Origin: Massilia aquatica
GTDB taxonomy: Bacteria > Pseudomonadota > Gammaproteobacteria > Burkholderiales > Burkholderiaceae_D
Length of the DNA stretch: 64,000 nucleotides
Assembly (NCBI RefSeq): GCF_011682045.1
Contig: NZ_VVIW01000009.1
Span: forward strand, 1-64,000
Direction: 5' to 3'
Shown here: piece by piece, positions 1 through 9,700 of the stretch
How positions within the stretch are numbered: position 1 is the stretch's first letter
How the letters are laid out: each line of letters opens with the position of its first letter
Notes under the pieces: generated by a model
The model's database searches: none
Told to the model about the DNA's origin: nothing
Seen by the model: only the letters and a program-made list of their open reading frames with translations
Made by a program: the position numbers and the translations under genes

Positions 1-597
1 CCAGGCCAGCGGCGCGGCCAGCGCCATGCCGTGCGCCACGGCCACGCCGGGCGCGGCCGGCAGCAGCGCCAGGCGCTCGACGCCCGCCTCGAGCGCCTGC
101 AACACCAGCGGCAGCCAGACGTCGGCGCGCCAGTCGGCCACGATCGCCAGCCCAGCCGCGCCGAGCACGGCGTCCGGCAGGCAGGCGCGCCCGAGGGTGT
201 CGAGCGGATGGGCGATCGCGCCCACCAGCGGCTCGACCAGCACCAGCGCCGCCGCCAGGCAGCGCGGGGCGGCGCGGCCGCTCGCCAGCGCCGCGCCATC
301 CAGGCGCAGCCGCAGAGGCGGCAGCTGCGCACCGAGGCAGGGCGTGGCGCCGGCCAGCCAGGCGGCCAGCACGCCTTCGACCAGCGCCGCCGGCGCGTCG
401 GCGCCAAGGCCGACCAGCTCGTGCGGGCGCACCTCATGCCGCCGCAGTGCATCGACCAGTTGCCCGATGCGCTCGGCCATGGCCGCGCCGCCTTGGCCGG
501 CGAGCACCTCGCGGGCGCCCGCGCCGCGCAGCGCAGCGCAGACCAGCGCGGCCAGTTGTGCGGGCTCGCGCGCCCGCTCGAAGAGCTTAGCTTGCAT
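1..597 (-). CDS. N-terminal part of an unidentified enzyme, possibly adenylate-forming (cut by window edge)
   Basis: An open frame runs from an ATG at 597 to the left edge without a stop, so only about 199 residues are visible. It starts MQAKLFERAREPAQL. A GGGAG ribosome site lies about 9 bases upstream, inside the end of the MetA-like gene, which it overlaps by 11 bp. This makes it the next cistron of the NRPS operon. Residues around 50-90 (ELVGLGADAPAALVEGVLAA, then WLAGATPC) resemble the N-terminal part of AMP-binding ligases, where an aerobic ligase scans for free substrate. The diagnostic TSGTTG-type loop would lie outside the window. The assignment is weak and the protein could be something else. 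The coding call itself is good because frame, coupling and composition agree. Confidence 0.55.
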   Translation of the reverse strand, partial: MQAKLFERAREPAQLAALVCAALRGAGAREVLAGQGGAAMAERIGQLVDALRRHEVRPHELVGLGADAPAALVEGVLAAWLAGATPCLGAQLPPLRLRLDGAALASGRAAPRCLAAALVLVEPLVGAIAHPLDTLGRACLPDAVLGAAGLAIVADWRADVWLPLVLQALEAGVERLALLPAAPGVAVAHGMALAAPLAW

Positions 598-1438
598 GCT
601 GGTGCACTCCCTCTGCCATGCCGGCCGGGGCCGGCAGCGCGCGCTTGCGCTCCATCGCCAGGCGCAGCCACGCCGCCAGCAGGGCGCGGCTGTTGGCGCG
701 CCAGCGGTTGAGCGGACGCTCCACGTCGTAGTTGAGCGGGAGCGGCGGATCTTCGCCGCGCTCGCGGGCATTGCGGTATTCCTGCATCAGGCGCTCGGTC
801 GGATAGTCCTGGTGCCCTTGCAGCATCAGGAAGCGGCAGTCGTCCGACACCACCGTGGTGTAGCCGCTGGCCTCGGACCAGTCGAGCGGCAGCAGCTTGC
901 CGGCGTCGACCGCGGCGGCGAAGCCCTCCGGCGCCATTTCCGCGTAGCGGCTCTGGGGCAGCCAGTAGCGCTCGTCCAGCCCGCTCATCAATGGGTGTTG
1001 CGGGCGCAGGTTCTGCATCTCGAACACGCCCGACAGCTTGGCCGGAAAATGTTGCTTGTCGATCCCGTAGAACACCTTGGCCAGGACCTGGGCGCCCCAG
1101 CACACCCCGGCGATCGAGCCGACCCGGGTGCTGGCGTCGCGCAGCGTCCCCACCACTTCGTCCCAGTAGGCGGCGGCGGTGAAGTCGGGATTGAGGTCCA
1201 TCGCCGCGCCGGTCAGCAGCAGCGCGTCGCAGCCATCGATGTCGCCCGGGTCGTAGTAGCGGTGGGTCGCGGCCAGGATCTCCTGGTTGCTGCTGCGGTA
1301 GGCATGGTTGCGCAGCCGCACCCAGCACACCTCGGTTCCGGCAGGCAAAGCCTGGGCCATATAATCGAAATACACTTCGGCCTGCGGCATCAGGTTGATG
1401 ATCGCCACGCGGGCATTGGGATTGCTTGCAGTTGTCAT
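587..1438 (-). CDS. MetA-like homoserine O-acyltransferase family protein in the NRPS operon
   Basis: This 283-residue protein has the MetA (class I glutamine-amidotransferase-like) fold signature. The nucleophile region is AGVCWGAQVLAKVFYGI, with Cys at the elbow. The catalytic region GHQDY keeps His but has Asp where E. coli MetA has Glu (GHPEY). The C-terminal NRWRANSRALLAAWL matches the usual end of the family. MetA enzymes transfer succinyl or acetyl from CoA to homoserine. Here the gene starts with an ATGA overlap on the NRPS stop codon, so a biosynthetic role is likely, such as O-acylating an amino-acid building block or the product. The length is slightly below the usual 300 or so residues. 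The acyl donor and acceptor cannot be read from sequence. The family assignment is firm and the role is inferred. Confidence 0.85.
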   Translation of the reverse strand: MTTASNPNARVAIINLMPQAEVYFDYMAQALPAGTEVCWVRLRNHAYRSSNQEILAATHRYYDPGDIDGCDALLLTGAAMDLNPDFTAAAYWDEVVGTLRDASTRVGSIAGVCWGAQVLAKVFYGIDKQHFPAKLSGVFEMQNLRPQHPLMSGLDERYWLPQSRYAEMAPEGFAAAVDAGKLLPLDWSEASGYTTVVSDDCRFLMLQGHQDYPTERLMQEYRNARERGEDPPLPLNYDVERPLNRWRANSRALLAAWLRLAMERKRALPAPAGMAEGVHQHAS

Positions 1439-4400
1439 GCGCTCACCTCAAGATTGTTGTTTTCGGCGTTCGCCAGGGCCGCCATCAGGCGCTCGGCGAC
1501 CAGGTGCGGACTATGGCGGACGAAATAATGGTCGCCCGGCAGTACCTGCAGTTCGCAGCGCTCGGCGCACAGGCGCCAGGCGCTCCATTGCCCTGCGTAG
1601 CCGCTGGTGAGCGGATCGGACTGGCCGATCAGGCAGGTCAGGGGCGTGCGCACCTTTTCCCCGGCCTGGCCCAGGCGCGCCCGGAAGTAGCGGCGCGCTT
1701 CGGCGCCGTCATGGCGCAGCAGGCGGCCGATCGCCTGCGCTTCGGCCGCGCTGAGCTCGCCGAAACCGCCCAGCCGGGCAAAGCCCATGGCCAGGTCCTG
1801 GTCGGACTGGCCGGCGAACGGGTCATGTTCGAGCTCGGCGGCCTGGCGCGGCGGATAGCTCGCGCCCACCACCAGCGCGCGCAGGTCGTGCGCCCCGCTT
1901 TCGAGGCGGCGCGCGATCTCGGTGGCCAGAGCCACCCCGCCGCAATGGCCGTACACCAGCAGCGGGCGCCCGCAAAAGCGCGCGGCCGCCTGCACCACGG
2001 CCGCCGCCACGCTCTCGATCGGCTGCAAGGGCTCGTCGCTGCCGTCGTGCTCGTGGCCGGGCAGGCGCACCGCGTGCACGCTGATGCGCCCTTCGAGCGC
2101 CTCGGCCAGGCCCTGGTACACCCCGGCATGGCCGCCGCCGTAGGGCACGCAGATCGCCACCGGGGCGGCCTCGGCGCGCGTGAGCGCCACCAGCACGCCG
2201 GCCTCGCGCTGCCCGGCGCCGAGGTGCTCGGCCAAGGCCCGCACCGAACGGTACTGGTACAGCGCGGTGACCGGAATCGGCCGGCCCGGCAGGCGGCAGG
2301 CGCGCAGCGCTTTCAGGGAATTGCCGCCCAGGTCGAAGAAGCTGGTGCCCACGTCGAGCAGTTCCGGGTCCATCCCGAGCACCCCGGCCCAGTGGCGCGC
2401 CAGGGCTTCTTCGAGCGCATTGGCCGGGGCGCTGCGGCAGGACGTGCCGGCGGCGAACTGCGCGGGCGGCAGGGCGCGCCGGTCGATCTTGCCATTCGCG
2501 CTCAGGGGCAGCTTGTCGAGCAGCACGAACGCTTCCGGCACCAGGGTTTCCGGGAGCCGCTGGCGCAGCCAGGCGCGCAGGGTCGCGCCCAGGGTGTCCG
2601 CGCCCGGCCCGGCCGCCACCACGTAGGCGGCCAGGCGCCGCTCGCCGGCCGCGTCGGCCGGGGCGCTGACCAGGCAGGCCGCCACCAGCGGGTGGCTGCG
2701 CAAGGTGGCCTCGATCTCGCCAAGCTCGATGCGGATGCCGCGGATCTTGACCTGGAAATCGATCCGCCCGATCAGTTCGATGGTACCGTCGGCCCCGAAG
2801 CGGGCCAGGTCGCCGGTACGGTACAGGCGCTCGCCCGGGACGCCCGGCCAGGGGTGCGGAATGAATTTCTCGGCGCTCAGGCCAGGACGCTCGAAATAGC
2901 CGGCGGCGATGCCGGCCCCGCCCAGCAGCAGCTCGCCCGGCACCCCGACCGGCGTGGCCTCGAGGTTCTGGTCGACGATGTAGGCGCTCTGGTTGCCCAT
3001 CGGCTTGCCGTAAGGAATGCTGCGCCAGGCCGGGTCGACCGCGCCCACCGGGAAGGTGAGCGAATCGATCGACAGCTCGGTGGCGCCGCCGGCGCTGACC
3101 ACCTGCGCCTGCGGGAAGGCGGCGCGCACCCGGTCCGGCATCGACAGGGGAATCCAGTCGCCGTCGAGCAGGGCCAGGCGCAGGCCGGGCGCGCCGTGGC
3201 CGTGGCCGTCCTGCGCGGCGGCATCGGCAGCCGTCTCGAGCAGGGCGTCCATCAGCGCCGGGGCCGAGTGCCACAGGGTGATGCCTTCGCGCCCGAGCAG
3301 CGCCAGCCAGTGCGCCGGGTCTTTCTCGTGTCCGGGCGAGGGGAACACCAGGGTGGCGCCGGCCTGCAGGGTCCAGAACAGGTCGCACACCGAAATGTCG
3401 AAGCTCAGCGACGAGACGCACAGGGTACGGTCTTGCGGGCCGATGTTGAACATGCGGCAGTAGTCTTCGACGTTGTTGACCCGCCCGCGGTGGTTCAGCA
3501 TCACGCCCTTGGGATGGCCGGACGAGCCGGAGGTATAGATCACGTAGGCGAACGCATCCGGCGACACGTCCAGCGCCAGCGGCTCGCCCGGCAGCGCGGC
3601 GTAGCGTTCGCGGTCGGCGTCGAGCGCGATGCGCGCCAGTTCCAGCCCGGCCGTGGCGGCGCCGCCGCTGCCCCAGGTGAGCAAGACCTTCAGGCGCGCA
3701 TCCCCGGCCATGTAGGCGATGCGCGCCGGCGGATAGGCCGGGTCGAGCGGCACGTAGGCCGCCCCCGCCTTCATGATCGCCAGCATGCCGATCACGGTGG
3801 CGGCCGACTTGTCGGTGCACAGGCCGACCCGGTCGCCCGGCCCGACCCCCTGTTGCTGAAGATAGCGGGCCAGCTGGTTGGCGCGGGTGTCGAGTTCGGC
3901 GTAGCTGAGCCGTTCGTCGCCGGCCACCAGCGCCAGCTGCTGCGGGCGCAGGCTGGCCTGGCGCTCGGCCAGGCCGTGCAAGGTCTGGCGCTCGGCGTAC
4001 GGGAAGGCTGTCGCGTTCCACTGGCCCAGCATGCGTTCGGCATGCGCTCCGGCCACCGGCGCCACTTCCCACATGAAGCGCTGGGGCGCGCTGCCCAGGC
4101 GCTCGACCAGGCTGTGCAACTGGTCCAGCATGGCCGCGGCCACCTCGTCGTCGAGCCGGTGCTGGTAATAAGTCAGCACCAGCATGATGCGCTCGCCGGG
4201 AAAGGCGCGCACCGCGAGCGGGTAGTTGGTCGGCCCGGTCCAGCTGTAATCAGTCAGGCGGATGCCTTCCCAGCTTTGCAGGTGGCCTTCTTCGAGCGGG
4301 TAGTTCTGGAAACTGAGCAGGGTTTCGAACAGCGGGTTGCCACGCTGTAGCGGCGACAGTTCCTGGATCCGGCCCAGCCCGGTGTATTGATGTTCCTGCA

Positions 4401-5376
4401 CTTCGAACAGGGCGCGCTGGAGCGCGAGCAGCCAGTCGCCGACGCGCGCCTGCGGATCGATGTCGACCAGCAGCGGCACGGCATTGATGAACAGGCCGAC
4501 CATCTGCTCGACCCCGCTCAGTTCGGGCGGGCGGCCGGCGGTGGTGGTGCCGAACATCACCTGGCGCTCGCCGCTGTAGGCGCCCAGCAGGCGCGCCCAG
4601 GCGCCATGCACGAGCGCACTGAGCGAGACCCCCAGCCGGGCGCAGCTGGATTTGACGAGCTCGCTGGCGCGCTCGTCAAGCTGGACCGACAAGGTCACCT
4701 CGGCCTTGCCGCCGCCTTCGTGCACGCCCTGGCCGCGGTCGACCGCGAGCCGGGTCGGCGCGCTGCAGCCGGCCAGGTAGCGTTGCCAGAAGCGTTCGTC
4801 GGCCTGCTGGTCGCGCCGGCGCAGATAGTCGATGAAGTCGGCGAACGGGCGCGCCGCCGGCAGCACCGGGGGCCGTCCGCAGCGCACCAGTTCGGCGTAG
4901 CAGCCGAGCACTTCGTGCAGCACCAGGCCGAAACTCCAGCCGTCGAGCAGGATGTGGTGGTGGCTCCAGACGAACAGGTGGTGCGCGGCGTCGAGCTGGC
5001 GCGCGGTCAGGCGCATCAGCGGCGCCTTGGCCATGTCGAAACCCTGGTCGCGGTCGGCCTGCAACAGCGCCTGCCAGGCCTGCTCCGGCGCCGCCTGCGC
5101 ACGCCAGTCGGCCCAGTCGAGCGCCAGGCGCACCTGGCGTCCGACCACCTGCATCGGTTCCTGCGCCTGCTTGTAGGCGAACGCGGTGCGCAGCACCGGG
5201 TGGCGCGCCAGGACCCAGTTCCAGGCCTGCTCGAACGCGGCGCGATCGAGCGTGCCGCGAATCGAACAGCAGATCTGCTCGAAGTAGGTCGGTTCGCCCG
5301 GGCGGCTGACCGTGTGGAACAGCAAGCCCTGCTGGAGCGGGGAGAGCGGATAGACCGCCTCGATATGTGTGCTCAT
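1435..5376 (-). CDS. Terminal NRPS module C-A-T-TE with a cysteine thioesterase
   Basis: This 1313-residue protein reads condensation (about 1-440, active site HHHILLDG), adenylation (about 460-960, TSGSSGHPKG and YRTGDLARF), thiolation (about 985-1060, LGGNSL) and thioesterase (about 1075-1313). In the TE the nucleophile elbow is GHCGG, so Cys1145 (codon 1942-1944) replaces the normal Ser. Asp1254 and His1283 complete the triad. Cys-type TEs are known for strained-ring release: obafluorin beta-lactone and sulfazecin beta-lactam. The adenylation pocket reads approximately D-I-C-H-L-D-A-I-D-K, which I do not recognise; Asp at the 331 position occurs in several codes for basic substrates. The ATG at 5376 has an AGGAAG site and lies 9 bp after the SHMT-like gene. 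No epimerase domain is present. Release chemistry is inferred. Confidence 0.95.
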   Translation of the reverse strand: MSTHIEAVYPLSPLQQGLLFHTVSRPGEPTYFEQICCSIRGTLDRAAFEQAWNWVLARHPVLRTAFAYKQAQEPMQVVGRQVRLALDWADWRAQAAPEQAWQALLQADRDQGFDMAKAPLMRLTARQLDAAHHLFVWSHHHILLDGWSFGLVLHEVLGCYAELVRCGRPPVLPAARPFADFIDYLRRRDQQADERFWQRYLAGCSAPTRLAVDRGQGVHEGGGKAEVTLSVQLDERASELVKSSCARLGVSLSALVHGAWARLLGAYSGERQVMFGTTTAGRPPELSGVEQMVGLFINAVPLLVDIDPQARVGDWLLALQRALFEVQEHQYTGLGRIQELSPLQRGNPLFETLLSFQNYPLEEGHLQSWEGIRLTDYSWTGPTNYPLAVRAFPGERIMLVLTYYQHRLDDEVAAAMLDQLHSLVERLGSAPQRFMWEVAPVAGAHAERMLGQWNATAFPYAERQTLHGLAERQASLRPQQLALVAGDERLSYAELDTRANQLARYLQQQGVGPGDRVGLCTDKSAATVIGMLAIMKAGAAYVPLDPAYPPARIAYMAGDARLKVLLTWGSGGAATAGLELARIALDADRERYAALPGEPLALDVSPDAFAYVIYTSGSSGHPKGVMLNHRGRVNNVEDYCRMFNIGPQDRTLCVSSLSFDISVCDLFWTLQAGATLVFPSPGHEKDPAHWLALLGREGITLWHSAPALMDALLETAADAAAQDGHGHGAPGLRLALLDGDWIPLSMPDRVRAAFPQAQVVSAGGATELSIDSLTFPVGAVDPAWRSIPYGKPMGNQSAYIVDQNLEATPVGVPGELLLGGAGIAAGYFERPGLSAEKFIPHPWPGVPGERLYRTGDLARFGADGTIELIGRIDFQVKIRGIRIELGEIEATLRSHPLVAACLVSAPADAAGERRLAAYVVAAGPGADTLGATLRAWLRQRLPETLVPEAFVLLDKLPLSANGKIDRRALPPAQFAAGTSCRSAPANALEEALARHWAGVLGMDPELLDVGTSFFDLGGNSLKALRACRLPGRPIPVTALYQYRSVRALAEHLGAGQREAGVLVALTRAEAAPVAICVPYGGGHAGVYQGLAEALEGRISVHAVRLPGHEHDGSDEPLQPIESVAAAVVQAAARFCGRPLLVYGHCGGVALATEIARRLESGAHDLRALVVGASYPPRQAAELEHDPFAGQSDQDLAMGFARLGGFGELSAAEAQAIGRLLRHDGAEARRYFRARLGQAGEKVRTPLTCLIGQSDPLTSGYAGQWSAWRLCAERCELQVLPGDHYFVRHSPHLVAERLMAALANAENNNLEVSA

Positions 5377-5385
5377 GGGGGCTTC

Positions 5386-6738
5386 CTAGTGGGCTTGGTC
5401 GATGGCGCCGTCGTACGGCAGCGGGAAACGCTGGCACAGCGCGTGCACTGCGGCCGAGACCTCGGCCCGCACCGGCTCGGGCAGCAGGGCCTCGCCGCCG
5501 GCGCCGACGCCGGTGTGGCGCAGCACCTCGTCGATCAGTTCGGCCGCCAGGGCCATCTCGGGCGCCTGCATGCCGCGCAGGGCCGCCGTGTTGGTGCCCA
5601 GGCGTACGCCGCTGGCGACCTGGGCCCCGCGCAGGTCGCCCGGGATCTTGTTCTTGTTGACCAGGATCCCGCACGACTCGAGCGCCGCCTGCGCCACCAG
5701 GCCGTTGATGGACGAGCGCACCCGGAACAGCACGATGTGGTTGTCGGTGCCGCCGCCAACGACCTGGTAGTCGCGCGCGGCCATCGCCGCCGCCAGCGCG
5801 TCGGCGTTGGCGCGGATGCGCAGCGCCAGTTCGCGAAATCCCGGTTCCAGCAGGCGCCCCATGGCGCGCGCCTTGGCCGCGATGGTGTGCACTTCGGGCG
5901 AGCCCTGCATCAGCGGGAACACCGCGCTCTGGATCCGCTCGGACAGGCTGCGCTTGCCGTCGTCGCTCACGGTGGCGGCGTCGCGGCCCATCATGATCAG
6001 GGCCCCGCGCGGGCCGAACAGCTGCTTGAAGGTGCAGGTGGTGGTGAAATGGGCGGCGTCGATCGAGCTCGGATGCAGGCCGGCCGCGACCAGGCCGGCG
6101 ATGTGGGTGATGTCGGCCAGCACGAAGGCGCCGACCTCGTCGGCGATGCCGCGGATGCGCTCGAAATCGATGGTGCGGGTGTACGAGGTGGTGCCGCACA
6201 CGATGAGGCGCGGGCGGTGTTCGCGCGCCTGTTCGCGCAGCTGCCCGTAGTCGATCAGACCCTTGCTGTCGAGGCCATAGGTATGCGAGCGGAACAGCCG
6301 TCCGCTCAGGTTGGCCGGCGCGCCATGGGTCAAGTGCCCGCCCTGGTCGAGCGCCAGTCCGAGGATGGCCTCGCCCGGCCGCAGCACCGCCTGCATCACC
6401 GTGTGGTTGGCGAAGCTGGCGCAGTGCGGCTGCACGTTGACATAGGCGGCGCCGAACACTTTCCGGGCGCGCTCGATGGCCAGGCGCTCGGCCTGGTCGA
6501 CATAGGTGCAGCCGGCATGGTAGCGGTTGCCCGGATAGCCCTCGGCGGTCACGTTGACGATGCTCGCGCCGGCCGCCGCCATCACCGACGGATCGGTGCC
6601 CCCGCACGACGCGACCAGCGACAAGGTGTTGCGCTGGCGCTCGTGTTCGCGTTCGAGGATCTCGTACAACACCGGATCGTCGCGCCGCATGGTGGTGACG
6701 CCGTGGGCCAGGTAGTGGCCGATGTTAGTCGATTGCAT
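5386..6738 (-). CDS. SHMT-fold PLP enzyme, candidate threonine transaldolase or aldolase
   Basis: This 450-residue fold-type I PLP protein aligns along its whole length with serine hydroxymethyltransferase: AEGYPGNRYHAGC, GGHLTHGAPANLSG, Asp209 in LADITHIAGL, and Lys238 in TTTCTFKQLFGPRG as the PLP lysine. Several invariant SHMT positions are changed. The I-A-S-E-N segment is V-A-S-C-G, so the Glu needed for the folate reaction is Cys45. The THK motif before the lysine is TFK, and HSGSQAN is HCASFAN. This argues against housekeeping glycine-serine interconversion. In natural-product clusters such proteins act as L-threonine transaldolases or aldolases that make beta-hydroxy amino acids. It sits between the KS protein and the Cys-TE NRPS with short spacing. 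Exact chemistry is inferred. Confidence 0.9.
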   Translation of the reverse strand: MQSTNIGHYLAHGVTTMRRDDPVLYEILEREHERQRNTLSLVASCGGTDPSVMAAAGASIVNVTAEGYPGNRYHAGCTYVDQAERLAIERARKVFGAAYVNVQPHCASFANHTVMQAVLRPGEAILGLALDQGGHLTHGAPANLSGRLFRSHTYGLDSKGLIDYGQLREQAREHRPRLIVCGTTSYTRTIDFERIRGIADEVGAFVLADITHIAGLVAAGLHPSSIDAAHFTTTCTFKQLFGPRGALIMMGRDAATVSDDGKRSLSERIQSAVFPLMQGSPEVHTIAAKARAMGRLLEPGFRELALRIRANADALAAAMAARDYQVVGGGTDNHIVLFRVRSSINGLVAQAALESCGILVNKNKIPGDLRGAQVASGVRLGTNTAALRGMQAPEMALAAELIDEVLRHTGVGAGGEALLPEPVRAEVSAAVHALCQRFPLPYDGAIDQAH

Positions 6739-6776
6739 TTTCTTGTCTCTCTTTGGTTAAGAAAAATGGCCGGGCG

Positions 6777-9700
6777 CTACCAGGCCAGATCGTGCAGCAG
6801 GTGATGAATGGAGTCGTCCGGCTGGAGCAGACCGGCTTCGAGGAGCGCGCACCAGTCCTGCCAGAAACTGTCGATGGTGGCGCGCTCGAACAGCGCGCTG
6901 CGGTAAGCCAGGATGCCCTCCAGGCCGCCCTGCGCGGTTTCCCACAGCACGGCGGACAGGTCGAACCACGCCACGGTCCCTTGCGGCGGCAGCGCGCGCA
7001 GCGCGGCCTGGCCCAGGCGCAGCTGGGCGTCCGCCCCCGGCGCGTTGCCCTGCAGCGAAACGAGGGTCTGCACCAGGGGCGAGCGGGCGGCGTCGCCGCC
7101 GGCGCGGACTTGCTCGACCATCAGGTCGAACGGATGGCGCTGGTGTTCGAGGGCGGCGTTGAGCGCGCCGCGCACCCGTTCGAACAGCACCCGGAAGCTC
7201 GGCTCGCCGCTGGCGTCGATCCGGATCGGCAAGGTGTTGATGAAACAACCGGGCAGGTTTTCGGCGTCCGGATGATGGCGCCCGGCGCTCGGCACGCCGA
7301 TCAGGAAATCCTCGGACTGGGTGAGGCGCGCCAGCCAGGCCGCGTAGCCGGTCAGCAGCCAGGTAAACAGGGTGCCGTGGGCGGCCCGCGCCGCCTCGCG
7401 CAGGCGCGCGGTCAGCGCGGCCGGCACGGCCAGCGGCAACCACGCCCCGGCATCGTCCTGGCGCGCCGCGGGCGGGAAGTCGGTCGGCAGCGCCAGGGTG
7501 GCCGGCGCATCGGCCAGCACGCGCTGCCAGTGCTCGCCGTCGCGCTGGCGCTGGGGCGACAGCGCCAGGCTGCGTTCCCACGCGGCCCAGTCGCCGAACT
7601 GCAGCTTGGGCGGCGCCACCGGCGAGGCTTGTCCGGCCAGCGCGGCGGCATAGTCGCACTCCAGTTCGCGCAGCAGCAGGTTGAGCGACCATTCGTCGCA
7701 GATCGCGTGGTGCAGCACCAGCTGCAGGCATCCATGGCCGCTCGCGCCCCGCTCTTGCAGCAGCAGCACGCGCCAGGCCCCCGGCGCGGCCAGGTCGAAC
7801 GGGCGCGCCGCGTGGCGCAGCAGGAGCGCGGCGGCGTCCTGCGCCGGCGTGCCGGCCACCTCGAAGTCGACCGCAGCGCCGGCGTGGACCAGCATCGTCA
7901 GTTCCCCGTCGTCGAGCGCAAAGGCCGAGCGCAGGATGTCGTGGCGCGCCGCCAGGCGCTGCAGCGCCGTGCGCAGCGCGTCCGGGTCGAGCGCGCCGTC
8001 GAGCCCATACGCGGCCGAGACGTTGTAGGCGCCGGACTGCGGGTCGAGTTGCTGGAGCAGCCACATGCGCCGCTGCGAATGGCTGGCCGGGAAGCGGGTG
8101 CGCCCCGGATCGCGCTGCGGGCCCGCCTCGCGGGGCTCGCCCGCGGCCTGCGCCTGCGCCTGCGGCGCCAGGGTGCGGATGTGCGCCGCCAGCCCCGCCA
8201 GGGTCGGGTGGTCGTACAGCGCATTGAAGTCCAGGTCGACCCCGAACGCCTGCTTGACCGCGTTGGCCAGCTGGGTCTGCATCAGCGAATCGCCGCCCAG
8301 GTCGAAGAAATCGTCGCCGCTGTCGATGCTGCCGGTTTCCAGCAGGCGGCGCCAGATCGCCGCCAGCGCCTGCTCGGTGTCGGCGGGGACGGGGGCGGGG
8401 GCGGGCGCGGCCAGGGATGGCTGGTGCGGCTGGGCCAGCCCGCCAGCGTCGGATGGCTGCGGCGCGTCGGTCCAGCAGCGCAGCGCCTCGAACAGGTCGG
8501 TGGGCACGCTGGCGCGGCGGCCGTCGCCGCTGCCCAGGCGTGCCAGCGCCTGCCAGTCGAGCGTCACGCCGCAGCGGTACAGCACGGCCAGCGCCGCCAG
8601 CAGGGCGCTGCGGGTCGCGGCGCCGGCGCCGGCCAGCGCGGCGCCATGGCGCAGCGGCGCCACTTGCGTGGCGGCCGTTGCCAGTTGCCCCGGCCAGGGA
8701 GCCAGGTACACCGGCTCGCCCTGCTCCGCGATGGCCGCGAACGCTTGCGCCAGGCGCCCCGCATCGGGCGCCGCCGGGCTTGCCTGCACGGCGGCCGCCG
8801 CCGCCGCTGCGGCCAGGCTCGATTGGCCGCGCAGCACGTCCAGCAGCAGGTTGCCGCTGCCATGGCCGATCAGGTTGCGCTCCGATACGCCCAGTTCCAG
8901 CAAGGTGCGCACCAGCACCAGCTTGTGCAGCAGCGCGTCGGCGTGCGCGCGCAGCGCCGGGTCGAGCGCGTCGAGGCGCGCGCGCTCTTGCGCGCACCAG
9001 GGGCGCAGGCCGGGCGCGAGCATCAGGCAGGCGTCGGCCGTGGCGGCGTCGACCGCGCCCTCGTGCGCCAGCAGCATGACCGGGACCGCTTCCGGACAGC
9101 GCTCCAGCGCCTGCGTGCCGGCCGCGATGGCGTGCAGCGCCGCCGCCGCTTGCGCGCCATCGAGCGCGCTCAGCGTGGCACGGTAGGGGCCATGGTCGCG
9201 CCCGGCCGCCTGCACCCAGGCCAGGTCGGCCAGGGCGGCGTCGCCCTTCTCTTCCAGGTAGGCTGCCAGGCAGGCCGCGTGACGCCGCAGCGCCGCAGCG
9301 CTATGGGCGGCAAGCAGCGCCAGGACCGGCTCGCTGCGCTTGCCGGGGCGCACCGGCGCCTGCGCCTGCGGCGGCGCCTGCTCCAGCACCAGGTGCACAT
9401 TGGTGCCGGTCATGCCGAAGGCGCTGACCCCGGCGCGGCGCGGCGCGGCGCTCGGCCAGTCCTGCGTCCGGTCCGACAACAGCAGCGCCGAGGTGGCGCT
9501 CTCGAGCAGCGGATTGGGCGTGCGGAAATGGGCCGAGGCATAGCGCCTGGCGTGTTTCAGCGCCAGCACCGCCTTGAGTACGCCGGCGGCGCCGGCGGCG
9601 CTATCGAGGTGGCCGATATTCGATTTCACCGAACCGAGCACGCAAAAGCCGGTACGCGCGGTGCTGCGCGCAAAGGCCGCGCTCAGGGCCTTGTACTCGA

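Noticed and set aside
1426-4350. Very long plus-strand frame antisense to the terminal NRPS
   Set aside because: High-GC antisense shadow; the minus strand holds clear NRPS motifs throughout.
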